From NCBI RefSeq assembly GCF_020535405.1, contig NZ_CP085036.1, positions 434,001-498,000 on the forward strand: a DNA stretch of 64,000 nucleotides, read 5' to 3'. Origin of the DNA: Antiquaquibacter oligotrophicus. GTDB lineage: Bacteria > Actinomycetota > Actinomycetes > Actinomycetales > Microbacteriaceae. Of the stretch, positions 27,973 through 36,008 are shown piece after piece; the stretch's first letter is position 1; each line of letters begins with the position of its first letter. The notes under the pieces were generated by a model that was not told the DNA's origin, searched no databases, and was given only the letters and a program-made list of their open reading frames with translations. Position numbers and translations under genes: made by a program.

Positions 27973-28559
27973 GCGTGTGCCCCCGTCATTCCCGTGGCAA
28001 CCGGAGTGGGCGCCACTACGTATACGACGATATCGTCTCCGAGGTCGATGCGTGTGCCAGCTGACACGGTGACGGACTCGCGCTGGCGAAGGGTGCGCGG
28101 CACAAGCCCCGGTACGTGGACTACCGTCCCGTTGGTTGATCCGAGATCGGTCACCACGATGGCGCCGCCCACCTGTCTCAGCTCGACGTGGGTGGACGAG
28201 ACCTCTCTTCGGGGAGATTCGACGGTCACCAGTCGCGGTGGCAGTCCCGTGATGATTCTCGGAGCGCGAGGGCGCCGACCGATGAGGCTCGGAACGTCGA
28301 GCGGGATGAGAGCACCCGCTTCGCCGATGCGAATGGCGAAGTGTCGCGAGGATCCGCGCGGGGCGGACGTGAGTTTCGGGGGCGCGGGAGCGTCGGGAGG
28401 CGGCGATTCCTGAGCGGACTGCTGCTGCGGGGGCGCATCTTCCACGGGCTGGCTCGCGGGGCGAGGACCGCGCACGACCGTGTCATCGAGATCGGTGCCA
28501 TCAATGGATGGCGACGTCCCTCGCACACGGATGACCGTGTCGTCGAAGTCCTCGGTCAT
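27969..28559 (-). CDS. FHA-domain protein with N-terminal Thr motifs
   Basis: 196 residues. The N-terminus has two close copies of an acidic Thr motif, DDTVIR (6-11) and DDTVVR (25-30), then a Gln/Pro-rich linker. The FHA domain covers about 72-185 (LIGRRPRAPR, REVSSTHVELR, DLGSTNGTVVHV), with the phosphothreonine-binding Arg, Ser, His and Asn positions present. The arrangement recalls GarA/FhaA-type proteins, where an N-terminal phospho-Thr is bound by the protein's own FHA domain. First gene of the module and 34 bp from the convergent-free upstream aldehyde dehydrogenase gene end; a promoter should lie in that gap or further upstream. Confidence 0.88.
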   Translation of the reverse strand: MTEDFDDTVIRVRGTSPSIDGTDLDDTVVRGPRPASQPVEDAPPQQQSAQESPPPDAPAPPKLTSAPRGSSRHFAIRIGEAGALIPLDVPSLIGRRPRAPRIITGLPPRLVTVESPRREVSSTHVELRQVGGAIVVTDLGSTNGTVVHVPGLVPRTLRQRESVTVSAGTRIDLGDDIVVYVVAPTPVATGMTGAHA

Positions 28560-28593
28560 GACGTCAGCTTAGGCAGTGCGGAAGGAACGTGCG

Positions 28594-30027
28594 TCAGCCG
28601 ATGAACGACATGACGTGCTTGATCCTCGTGTAGTCCTCGAATCCGTAGCTCGACAGGTCCTTGCCGTATCCCGAGTGCTTGAACCCACCGTGCGGCATCT
28701 CGGCAACAAGCGGAATGTGCGTGTTGATCCACACACATCCGAAGTCGAGGTGCTTGGCGAAGCGCATGGCACGGGCGTGATCCTTCGTCCAGACACTCGA
28801 CGAGAGGCCGTAGCTGACACCGTTGGCCCACTCCAGTGCCTGCTTCTCGTCCGTAAAGCTCTGGACGGTGATGACGGGTCCGAAGATTTCGTTCTGGATC
28901 GCGTCATCCGTTTGCTCGAGACCCGAGACAATAGTCGCCTCGAGAAAGTACCCCTTGTCACCCTGACGCTTGCCGCCGAGCTCCACGATTGCGTGGTCGG
29001 GAAGGGCATCGATGACACCCGACACACGCTCGAACTGGCTGGCATTGTTGACGGGACCAAACAGGATGCCGTCGTCGCTCGGAGCACCCGTCTTGGCATT
29101 GTCACGGGCCCAGGCGACCATGGCTGCGACAAATTCGTCGTGAATCGACTGGTGCACGAGCACACGGGTCGCGGCCGTGCAGTCCTGGCCGGCGTTGAAG
29201 TACCCGGCGATGCCGATGCCCTCGACGGTGGCTTCGATGTCGGCGTCTTCGAAGACCACAACGGGGGCCTTGCCACCCAGCTCCAAATGAACCCGCTTGA
29301 GATCGGATGCGGCAGCCTTCGCGACCTCCATACCTGCGCGCACCGAGCCCGTGATCGAGACCATCTGCGGAGTGCGGTGATCGATCATGCGGGCGCCCGT
29401 GGTCCGGTCTCCCGTGATGACGTTGAGCACACCGGGCGGAAGGAACTCGGCCGCGACCTCCGCGAGGAGGAGTGTCGACGATGGCGTCGTGTCACTCGGC
29501 TTCAGCACGGTTGTGTTTCCCGCGGCGATCGCCGGTGCGAACTTCCAGACGGCCATGTTGAGCGGGTAGTTCCACGGAGTCACCTGGCCGATAACGCCGA
29601 TGGGCTCGCGACGGATGCTCGACGTGTGGTCCTTCATGTACTCGGCCGTCGCCATCCCGGAGAGGTGGCGAGCCTCACCCGCGAAGAAGCGGATCTGGTC
29701 GACCGAAAGCATGATCTCGTCCTCGACGAGGGATGCCCGGGGCTTGCCGGTGTCCTTCGATTCGACATCGGCGAACTCTTCGGCGCGGGCCTCCATGGCA
29801 TCGGCGATACGGAACAACGCGAGTTGTCGCTCGGCGGGAGTCGTCTCCCCCCACTCCTCGAACGCGGCAGCGGCCGCCGCGAACGCGTCATCGACATCGG
29901 CCTGGCCGGACACCGGCGAGCTCGCGTACTGCTCCTCCGTGGCGGGGTCGATGACGGCGAAACTCTCGTCGCCCTTGGCCGATACGAACTGACCGTTGAT
30001 GAAGTTCTTGATCTCCGATGCGCTCAT
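28594..30027 (-). CDS. Gamma-aminobutyraldehyde dehydrogenase-type aldehyde dehydrogenase
   Basis: 477 residues of the NAD(P)+ aldehyde dehydrogenase superfamily. TPWNYPLNMAVWKFAPAIAA, SITGSVRAGMEVAK, catalytic Glu in HLELGGKAPVVVF and catalytic Cys in YFNAGQDCTAATRVLV are all present; GCVWINTHIPLVAEMPHGGFKHSG is typical of the aminobutyraldehyde group (PatD-like). Likely oxidises 4-aminobutyraldehyde to GABA. It diverges from an Lrp-type regulator and lies beside the putrescine-type aminotransferase, which would make its substrate. A possible -10 lies directly before the ATG. Confidence 0.87.
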   Translation of the reverse strand: MSASEIKNFINGQFVSAKGDESFAVIDPATEEQYASSPVSGQADVDDAFAAAAAAFEEWGETTPAERQLALFRIADAMEARAEEFADVESKDTGKPRASLVEDEIMLSVDQIRFFAGEARHLSGMATAEYMKDHTSSIRREPIGVIGQVTPWNYPLNMAVWKFAPAIAAGNTTVLKPSDTTPSSTLLLAEVAAEFLPPGVLNVITGDRTTGARMIDHRTPQMVSITGSVRAGMEVAKAAASDLKRVHLELGGKAPVVVFEDADIEATVEGIGIAGYFNAGQDCTAATRVLVHQSIHDEFVAAMVAWARDNAKTGAPSDDGILFGPVNNASQFERVSGVIDALPDHAIVELGGKRQGDKGYFLEATIVSGLEQTDDAIQNEIFGPVITVQSFTDEKQALEWANGVSYGLSSSVWTKDHARAMRFAKHLDFGCVWINTHIPLVAEMPHGGFKHSGYGKDLSSYGFEDYTRIKHVMSFIG

Positions 30028-30033
30028 GGCACT

Positions 30034-30039
30034 AACCTA
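30034..30039 (-). promoter_or_regulatory. Candidate -10 element of the aldehyde dehydrogenase gene (leaderless)
   Basis: On the minus strand TAGGTT ends seven bases before the ATG at 30027, which would place transcription start on the start codon. No Shine-Dalgarno is visible. The -35 region is poor, which could suit control by the divergent Lrp-type regulator. Confidence 0.35.
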
Positions 30040-30115
30040 ACGCGCGCGTCGGCCGTGGGCCACCCTCCTGGCTATCGATTTCAGCAGAAAAAGTGCTCGA
30101 CTCGTGCGGAATCGC

Positions 30116-30144
30116 TTGTATGCAGCCTTTCTCGCTGACAGAAT
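30116..30144 (+). promoter_or_regulatory. Candidate promoter of the Lrp-type regulator (leaderless)
   Basis: TTGTAT (30116-30121), a 17-bp spacer and CAGAAT (30139-30144) make a good sigma-70-type promoter. The start point would fall at about 30151, the first base of the ATG, so the mRNA is probably leaderless. The 123-bp divergent region is also the expected binding site of the regulator. Confidence 0.5.
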
Positions 30145-30150
30145 CAAGCC

Positions 30151-30633
30151 ATGAGCGCTGCTCCCCGTCCTTCGACGTCCAAGCCGGTACAGCTCGACGA
30201 TGTCTCCAAGGGCATCATCGAGCAATTGCAGAACGATGGACGCCGGTCCTACGCCGAGATCGGCAAGGCGGTGGGGCTGAGCGAGGCGGCCGTCCGGCAG
30301 CGGGTCCAGAAGCTCACCGAAGCGGGAGTGATGCAGGTCGTCGCTGTGACCGATCCGATGCAGCTGGGTTTTTATCGCCAAGCGATGGTCGGAATCTGCG
30401 TCACCGGCGACACCACCCGCGTCGCCGAGCAATTGGGCCAGCTCGCAGCGGTCGATTACGTCGTTCTGACGGCTGGCAGTTTCGACATTCTCGCCGAAGT
30501 CGTGTGCGAGAACGATGACGACCTCATCGACCTGCTCAACAAACAGATCCGCAATATCGAAGGCGTGCAGTCGACAGAGACCTTTGTGTACCTCCGACTG
30601 CACAAGCAGTTCTACAACTGGGGAACTCGCTAG
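30151..30633 (+). CDS. Lrp/AsnC-family transcriptional regulator
   Basis: 160 residues. N-terminal helix-turn-helix: LDDVSKGIIEQLQNDGRRSY followed by AEIGKAVGLSEAAVRQRVQKL. C-terminal RAM (ligand-binding) domain from about residue 75: MVGICVTGDTTRVAEQLGQL, VVLTAGSFDILAEVVCEND and the closing TFVYLRLHKQFYNWG. Normal length. Sits between the divergent aldehyde dehydrogenase gene and the aminotransferase/oxidase genes it precedes, so it very likely senses an amine or amino acid and controls these genes. Confidence 0.9.
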   Translation: MSAAPRPSTSKPVQLDDVSKGIIEQLQNDGRRSYAEIGKAVGLSEAAVRQRVQKLTEAGVMQVVAVTDPMQLGFYRQAMVGICVTGDTTRVAEQLGQLAAVDYVVLTAGSFDILAEVVCENDDDLIDLLNKQIRNIEGVQSTETFVYLRLHKQFYNWGTR

Positions 30634-30663
30634 GTCCCTGACGAAACAGAAAGAACGATAACC

Positions 30664-32061
30664 ATGGCCGACATCGACGAGGCCTCGCTCCAGCAGAAGG
30701 CCAAAGACCACCTCTGGATGCACTTCTCCCGGCAATCCGTGATGGAGGACGGTCACGGCGTGCCCATCATCACGCGCGGTGAAGGTCACCACATCTGGGA
30801 CTCCGCCGGGCGAAAGTACATCGACGGCCTGAGCGGCCTCTTTGTCGTCAACGCGGGGCACGGCCGACGGCGCCTCGCGGAGGTCGCTGCCCGGCAGGCG
30901 GAAGAACTCGCGTTCTTCCCGATCTGGTCGTACGCGCATCCGAGTGCCATCGAACTCGCCGATCGCCTCGCGGACTACGCTCCCGGCGACCTCAATCGAG
31001 TTTTTTTCTCCACGGGCGGCGGCGAGGCCGTTGAGACGGCCTTCAAACTCGCGAAGTACTACTGGAAGCTCCAGGGACGACCAACGAAGCACAAGGTCAT
31101 CTCGCGCTCCATCGCCTATCACGGCACCCCGCAGGGTGCTCTCGCAATCACGGGCATCCCCGCGATGAAGGAAATGTTCGAACCGGTCACCCCTGGCGGC
31201 TTTCGGGTGCCGAACACCAACTTCTATCGGGCCGAGGAGATGGGTTTTGTGCCGTCCGGTACCGGAGACGACGAGTACGAGTTCGGGCAGTGGGCCGCGG
31301 GGCGCATTGAAGAGATGATCCACTTCGAGGGCCCGGAGACCGTCGCAGCAGTCTTCCTCGAACCGGTGCAGAACTCCGGTGGATGCTTCCCCCCGCCGCG
31401 AGGCTACTTCGAGCGGGTGCGCGAAATCTGCAACAAATACGACGTGCTTCTCGTCAGCGACGAGGTGATCTGTGCATTCGGGCGCATCGGTCAGGTTTTC
31501 GCGTGTGACGCGTACGGCTACGTACCCGACATGATCACGTGCGCGAAAGGGATGACGAGTGGCTACTCCCCCATCGGTGCCACCATCGTGTCCGACCGGG
31601 TGTATGAGCCCTTCCGTCACGGCAACACCGCCTTCTATCACGGCTACACCTTCGGCGGACATCCGGTCTCGGCAGCGGTCGCCCTCGAAAACCTCACCAT
31701 CTTCGAGGAAGAGGGTCTCAACGAGCGTGTTCGCGAGAACTCGCCACTGTTCCGTGCAGCCCTCGAGCGTCTGAACGATCTCCCGATCGTCGGGGACGTG
31801 CGAGGCGACGGGTACTTCTTCGGAATCGAACTCGTCAAAGACAAGGCAACAAAACAGACCTTCGACGAGGACGAGTCGGAGCGGCTGCTGCGAGGTTTCC
31901 TCTCCAAAGCCCTGTTTGATGCCGGTTTGTACTGTCGAGCAGACGACCGCGGTGATCCCGTGATCCAGCTGGCACCGCCGCTGACCATCGGTCCCGCCGA
32001 GTTCGACGAGATCGAGGGGATTCTGCGCGGGGTCCTCACGGAGGCATGGACGCGGCTGTAG
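30664..32061 (+). CDS. Putrescine-type class-III aminotransferase
   Basis: 465 residues. The start region GEGHHIWDSAGRKYIDGLSG and VNAGHGRRRLAEVAARQ resemble the putrescine/beta-alanine:pyruvate aminotransferases (SpuC group). PLP contacts: FSTGGGEAVETAFKLAKYYW, SIAYHGTPQGALAITG, Asp in LLVSDEVICAFGRIG and Lys in MITCAKGMTSGYSPIGA. Likely transfers an amino group from putrescine to pyruvate, giving 4-aminobutyraldehyde for the dehydrogenase encoded nearby. 30 bp after the regulator, so probably one transcript. Substrate is inferred from context. Confidence 0.85.
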   Translation: MADIDEASLQQKAKDHLWMHFSRQSVMEDGHGVPIITRGEGHHIWDSAGRKYIDGLSGLFVVNAGHGRRRLAEVAARQAEELAFFPIWSYAHPSAIELADRLADYAPGDLNRVFFSTGGGEAVETAFKLAKYYWKLQGRPTKHKVISRSIAYHGTPQGALAITGIPAMKEMFEPVTPGGFRVPNTNFYRAEEMGFVPSGTGDDEYEFGQWAAGRIEEMIHFEGPETVAAVFLEPVQNSGGCFPPPRGYFERVREICNKYDVLLVSDEVICAFGRIGQVFACDAYGYVPDMITCAKGMTSGYSPIGATIVSDRVYEPFRHGNTAFYHGYTFGGHPVSAAVALENLTIFEEEGLNERVRENSPLFRAALERLNDLPIVGDVRGDGYFFGIELVKDKATKQTFDEDESERLLRGFLSKALFDAGLYCRADDRGDPVIQLAPPLTIGPAEFDEIEGILRGVLTEAWTRL

Positions 32062-33419
32062 GGCGCTACCGAGGTCTCAGCTTCTGGCACGACTCTGTAC
32101 CGGACGACCTCACGCCCCGAGCGCCGCTCCCCGGCGACATCGACGCCGATGTCGCCATCATCGGTGGAGGTCTCACGGGTCTCTGGACGGCGTGGTACCT
32201 GCTCGATCGCGACCCGACACTTCGCGTTGTTGTACTCGAGAAGGAGGTCGTCGGATTCGGCGCGTCGGGGCGAAACGGCGGATGGTGCAGTGCCCTCTTC
32301 CCGCGCAGCACCGAATCGCTCGTACGCGCTCACGGCCTCGAGGCCGCGCTGGCCATGCGCAGGGCGATGATCGAGACGGTCGACGAAGTTGGCCTGGTCA
32401 CGGCATCCGCTGGCCTGGATATCAACTACGTCAAGGGTGGCACCGTCGCGTTCGCGCGCTCTGCCGCGCAGTGGCGATCCGCCCAGGATGAGGTGGCGGA
32501 TGCCGCGCGTTACGGCGTCGATCAGCTCGAGCTCTGGGGGCCCGAGAGAGTTCGGGCGGCGGGAGCTCGCGGCGCGAGCTTCGATCCGGCGTGCGCCCGC
32601 ATCCATCCCGCTCGGCTCGTTCGGGGACTGGGGCGCCTCCTTGAGGGCCGCGGGGCGACGATCTTCGAAGGCACCGAGGTCACCGGTTATACGGCCGGGG
32701 AGGTCACGACGGCGGGCGGGCGCGTACGGGCCGAGACGGTCGTGAGAGCCCTCGAGGGCTATACGGCCTCACTTCGCCAAGATCATCGCGCGATTCTCCC
32801 CCTGTACTCGCTCATGATCGCGACCGAACCGTTGAGCGAGGCCGTGTGGGATGAGATGGGCATCTCGCACGGCCAGACCTTCACCGACCATCGGCACCTC
32901 GTGATCTACGGTCAGCGCACCGCCGACAACCGGATCGCCTTCGGGGGACGAGGCGCCCGATACCACTGGGGCAGCGCGATTCGCGACGGATACGATCGTG
33001 TGGATCGTGTGTTCGATCACCTCTCCAACACGCTCCGATCGCTCTTTCCCGGGATCGGGTCGCCGGAAGTCACACACCGCTGGGGCGGTCCACTCGGTGT
33101 CCCGCGGGATTGGCACGCCTCGGTGACGTGGGACCGTCGCACGCGCATCGCCACCGCCGGTGGTTATGTGGGTGATGGGCTGAGCACAACAAACCTCGCG
33201 GGTCGCACACTCGCCGATCTCATCGTCGGACACTCGACAAACCTGACACGACTTCCCTGGGTAGACCATCACTCGCCGACGTGGGAACCCGAACCACTGC
33301 GGTTCATCGGAGCGAATGCGGGTCTCCTCGCCATGACCGCGGCCGACGCGGAAGAGCGGGTGACAGGAAAGCCGTCCATCGCGGCTCGGGTGATGGCACC
33401 GTTGGTCGGTGGCTCCTAA
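32046..33419 (+). CDS. FAD-dependent amine oxidoreductase (DAO family, PuuB-like)
   Basis: 457 residues; the ATG lies inside the aminotransferase gene (16-bp overlap). N-terminal FAD-binding Rossmann motif DVAIIGGGLTGLWTAWYLL, followed by VVLEKEVVGFGASGRNGGW as in gamma-glutamylputrescine oxidase and other DAO-family enzymes. C-terminal FAD contact TAGGYVGDGLSTTNLAGR. Could oxidise gamma-glutamylputrescine or another amine, but no gamma-glutamylputrescine synthetase is in the window, so the substrate remains open. Confidence 0.85.
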   Translation: MDAAVGRYRGLSFWHDSVPDDLTPRAPLPGDIDADVAIIGGGLTGLWTAWYLLDRDPTLRVVVLEKEVVGFGASGRNGGWCSALFPRSTESLVRAHGLEAALAMRRAMIETVDEVGLVTASAGLDINYVKGGTVAFARSAAQWRSAQDEVADAARYGVDQLELWGPERVRAAGARGASFDPACARIHPARLVRGLGRLLEGRGATIFEGTEVTGYTAGEVTTAGGRVRAETVVRALEGYTASLRQDHRAILPLYSLMIATEPLSEAVWDEMGISHGQTFTDHRHLVIYGQRTADNRIAFGGRGARYHWGSAIRDGYDRVDRVFDHLSNTLRSLFPGIGSPEVTHRWGGPLGVPRDWHASVTWDRRTRIATAGGYVGDGLSTTNLAGRTLADLIVGHSTNLTRLPWVDHHSPTWEPEPLRFIGANAGLLAMTAADAEERVTGKPSIAARVMAPLVGGS

Positions 33420-33428
33420 AAATTCTCG

Positions 33429-33480
33429 TTGACGCGTCCACTTTTTTGGGAATGTTCTCAAACTCCATGTACTTGCATGG
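33429..33480 (+). promoter_or_regulatory. Candidate yceI promoter with palindromic operator
   Basis: TTGACG (33429-33434), an 18-bp gap and TGTTCT (33453-33458) form a plausible promoter. CCATG-TACTTG-CATGG (33465-33480), a 5-bp inverted repeat with 6-bp spacer, covers the expected start of transcription and would suit a dimeric repressor. No candidate regulator gene is adjacent. Confidence 0.35.
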
Positions 33481-33484
33481 AAGT

Positions 33485-34042
33485 ATGACTATCACCACGG
33501 ACATCCATCCCCAGTACACCGTCGGCACCTGGAAGCTTGACCCCACCCACTCCGAGGTTTCCTTTTCGGTCAAGCACCTCATGATTTCGAAGGTGCGCGG
33601 CACGTTCGAAACCTTCGACGTGACGATCGTGACGGCCGAGAACCCGGCAGACAGCACCATCGACGCCACAATCGACGTGGCATCGGTGAACACCGGTGTC
33701 GAGGCGCGCGACCAGCACCTTCGTACGAGCGATTTTTTCCTCGTCGAGGAGCACCCCGAGATGGTTTTCCACTCGACCGAGTTCACGGGAACCCCTGACA
33801 ACTTCACCGTGACCGGAGACCTCACCCTTCGCGGCGTGACCAAGCCCGTTGTACTCACGGGAGAGTTCGGCGGACTCATCGTTGACGGATACGGACAGAC
33901 GAGGGCCGGAGCGACCGCGACAACCAAGATCAACCGCCACGACTTCGGCGTCAGTTGGAACAACGCGCTCGAGGGTGGCGGCGTCACCCTCGGAGACGAC
34001 GTGACCATCAATCTCGACCTTCAGGTAGTTCTCCAGCCGTAG
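33485..34042 (+). CDS. YceI-family lipocalin-like protein
   Basis: 185 residues from the ATG at 33485 (an in-frame ATG at 33467 is possible; the longer upstream frame lies inside the oxidoreductase gene). YceI proteins form a lipocalin-like barrel that binds isoprenoid or other hydrophobic chains. Family blocks: YTVGTWKLDPTHSEVSFSVK, VASVNTGVEARDQHLRTSDF, GDLTLRGVTKPVVL and KINRHDFGVSWN. No signal peptide, as in many actinobacterial members, so probably cytoplasmic. Confidence 0.9.
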   Translation: MTITTDIHPQYTVGTWKLDPTHSEVSFSVKHLMISKVRGTFETFDVTIVTAENPADSTIDATIDVASVNTGVEARDQHLRTSDFFLVEEHPEMVFHSTEFTGTPDNFTVTGDLTLRGVTKPVVLTGEFGGLIVDGYGQTRAGATATTKINRHDFGVSWNNALEGGGVTLGDDVTINLDLQVVLQP

Positions 34043-34048
34043 CGGCTT

Positions 34049-34085
34049 CTCGTCGGGGTCGAGGGCGATCCTCGGCCCCGACGAG
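34049..34085. terminator. Strong hairpin terminator after yceI
   Basis: A 16-bp stem with one G-T wobble (34049-34064 with 34070-34085) and a GCGAT loop, followed by TTCT. It starts 7 bp after the yceI stop. Confidence 0.75.
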
Positions 34086-34180
34086 TTCTACGGCTCCTCC
34101 CCCATCGAGCAGGCGTGACGTCGATCCTCAGGTCCGATATCCGCGAGAAGCACGTCGGTTGAGGGCGTTAGCCTCGTCCC

Positions 34181-34693
34181 ATGCCCAGCCGAACCCTTCG
34201 TCCAAGTCCACCTCCGTTCCTGCGCCGAATCGACTCCCCGATCGGCCGTATCGAGATCGGTAGCGACGGTCAGTCGATCGTGTCGCTCTCGATCGAACGC
34301 GACGGACATCTGCCGTGGGAAGAGAAAGACGAGGCGAACGCGCCCGTTCTCGACGGCGCAATAACGCAGCTTCGCGAGTACTTCGTGGGGCAACGTCGCG
34401 AGTTCGATCTGCCCGTTGTTATGGTGGGCACCGAGTTCCAGCGGTCCATCTGGGATCAGCTGTCGAACGTTCCGTTCGGCGAGGTGGCATCGTATGGCGA
34501 GCTCGGCATTGCCACCGGTCGAGCGACCGCCGGTCGCGCCGTCGGCGGAGCGGTCGGCGCCAACCCCATCCCCCTTATCGTGCCGTGCCATCGTGTGCTC
34601 GCCTCGAACGGCAAGATCACCGGATACAGCGGAGGCAACGGCATCCCCACCAAAGTGTGGCTCCTCGACCACGAGGGGATACCGCATCTGTGA
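34181..34693 (+). CDS. ogt: Methylated-DNA--protein-cysteine methyltransferase
   Basis: 170 residues. Contains the alkyl-acceptor site PCHRV (Cys about residue 139) and the helix-turn-helix region GTEFQRSIWDQLSNVPFGEV with ASYGELG. It removes alkyl groups from O6 of guanine in a single-use reaction. The tag glycosylase gene overlaps its stop (GTGA), making a two-gene alkylation-repair operon. Length is typical of Ogt. Confidence 0.93.
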   Translation: MPSRTLRPSPPPFLRRIDSPIGRIEIGSDGQSIVSLSIERDGHLPWEEKDEANAPVLDGAITQLREYFVGQRREFDLPVVMVGTEFQRSIWDQLSNVPFGEVASYGELGIATGRATAGRAVGGAVGANPIPLIVPCHRVLASNGKITGYSGGNGIPTKVWLLDHEGIPHL

Positions 34694-35271
34694 GCGGCGT
34701 CACGGTGGGGGCCGACGGAATTTCACGCTGCGCGTGGGCCGGGAACGACTCGGAATACCTTCGCTACCACGACGAAGAGTGGGGCTATCCCCTCCACGGT
34801 GACCGGCCGCTCTTTGAGAAGATTTCGTTGGAAGCGTTCCAAGCTGGTCTGTCCTGGATCACAATTCTCAAACGTCGAGACGGTTTTCGCGCCGCGTTTG
34901 ACGGCTTCGACGCCGCGATCGTGGCGGGCTACGGCGAGGATGACATCGCACGACTCATGGCGAACGAGCGCATCATCCGTAATCGCGCCAAGATCCTTGC
35001 CACCATCGGCAACGCACGGGCTACGCGTCGACTCGCGGAGGAGGGCGACAACGCGCTCGACGAACTCATCTGGTCCTTCGCACCGCCCGAGCGTGCAAAG
35101 CGACCATCATCGCTCGCCGAGATTCCTGCTGTGACCGCCGAGTCCACTGCCCTCAGCGCCGAACTTCGCGCCCGCGGATTCCGATTCGTCGGCCCCACAA
35201 CGATGTACGCACTCATGCAATCGGCAGGACTCGTCGATGATCACGTCGTGGGATGCTTCCGAGCCCGCTAA
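34690..35271 (+). CDS. tag: DNA-3-methyladenine glycosylase I
   Basis: 193 residues from a GTG overlapping the ogt stop. The helix-hairpin-helix glycosylase Tag excises 3-methyladenine. Diagnostic segments: CAWAGNDSEYLRYHDEEWG, EAFQAGLSWITILKRRDGFR with the catalytic-pocket Glu, and the C-terminal zinc-site end DDHVVGCF. The 3' end overlaps the convergent yaaA gene by four bases. Confidence 0.92.
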   Translation: MSGVTVGADGISRCAWAGNDSEYLRYHDEEWGYPLHGDRPLFEKISLEAFQAGLSWITILKRRDGFRAAFDGFDAAIVAGYGEDDIARLMANERIIRNRAKILATIGNARATRRLAEEGDNALDELIWSFAPPERAKRPSSLAEIPAVTAESTALSAELRARGFRFVGPTTMYALMQSAGLVDDHVVGCFRAR

Positions 35272-36008
35272 ACCGCGACGAGCTCCAGCTCACCCTCGCG
35301 ACCGCGCTCCAGCCGATGACCCGAGCCGTGTGCCCATTCGAGCAAACTCTCCGCGGTCGGATGCTCGACCCCAGCCTCGACGATCGCCCGAACGAACTCG
35401 CCCTTCGCCTTCTTGTTGAAGTGGCTGAGTGCCTTTCTGCGGCCGTCGGCGCCCTCGCTCACCACGCGCACATAAAGCCCGTCGGACGACACCGGGCCGA
35501 GCGCGGCGTACGCCTCAGAACGCAGGTCGATCACGAGGCCGCGGCGTAGCGCAAGAATCTCCGAGATAGGCCCACGCCAAAGGCCCCGCAGGGGTGTCTT
35601 CGGAAGTCTCGAATTGTGCGAGAGCCGATACGCGGGAATCCGGTCGTCGGCCGACAGCAGCCCAAAGAGAGCCGAGTGAATCGCGACATGCTCGCGCGCG
35701 AACGCACGCGCCGCGTCACTCAACTCGCCGGCCGCGAGTCCGTCGTACAGCACGCCGGTATAGCGATCGATCGCCGGCATCGTTGCGGAACTCGTGAGGG
35801 CACGATTGCGCTCCACCTCAATACCCTGCTGAGGACCGAGCCCGAGAGCGGTGAACGAGCGTTCCGAATCGGTCGAGAGTTCAACGAGCGCCGACACTGC
35901 GCGAGATCGCGGCTCCGTCAGTTCCGGGAACGACAGCGAGCCGAGATCGAGCGGAAGACCGTCGCCTCCGTCACGCTTCGTCTCGGACGGAGGAAGAAGG
36001 ACAAGCAC
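35268..36008 (-). CDS. yaaA: YaaA-family peroxide-stress protein
   Basis: 246 residues, GTG start directly after the stop of the P-loop kinase gene. YaaA (DUF328) limits free iron and damage during peroxide stress and binds DNA. Family landmarks: LLPPSETKRDGG at the N-terminus, RYTGVLYDGL, HSALFGLLSADDRIPAYRLS, VIDLRSEAY and the C-terminal HFNKKAKGEFVRAI. Last gene of a minus-strand run from the ATP synthase operon. Confidence 0.9.
   Translation of the reverse strand: MLVLLPPSETKRDGGDGLPLDLGSLSFPELTEPRSRAVSALVELSTDSERSFTALGLGPQQGIEVERNRALTSSATMPAIDRYTGVLYDGLAAGELSDAARAFAREHVAIHSALFGLLSADDRIPAYRLSHNSRLPKTPLRGLWRGPISEILALRRGLVIDLRSEAYAALGPVSSDGLYVRVVSEGADGRRKALSHFNKKAKGEFVRAIVEAGVEHPTAESLLEWAHGSGHRLERGREGELELVAV

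Noticed and set aside
11104..28559. Complete type VII secretion system
   Set aside because: No WXG100, EccB, EccD, EccE or mycosin gene is in the block; only an EccC-like ATPase is present.
30037..31662. 541-codon minus-strand frame opposite the aminotransferase
   Set aside because: Antisense to a clear class-III aminotransferase.
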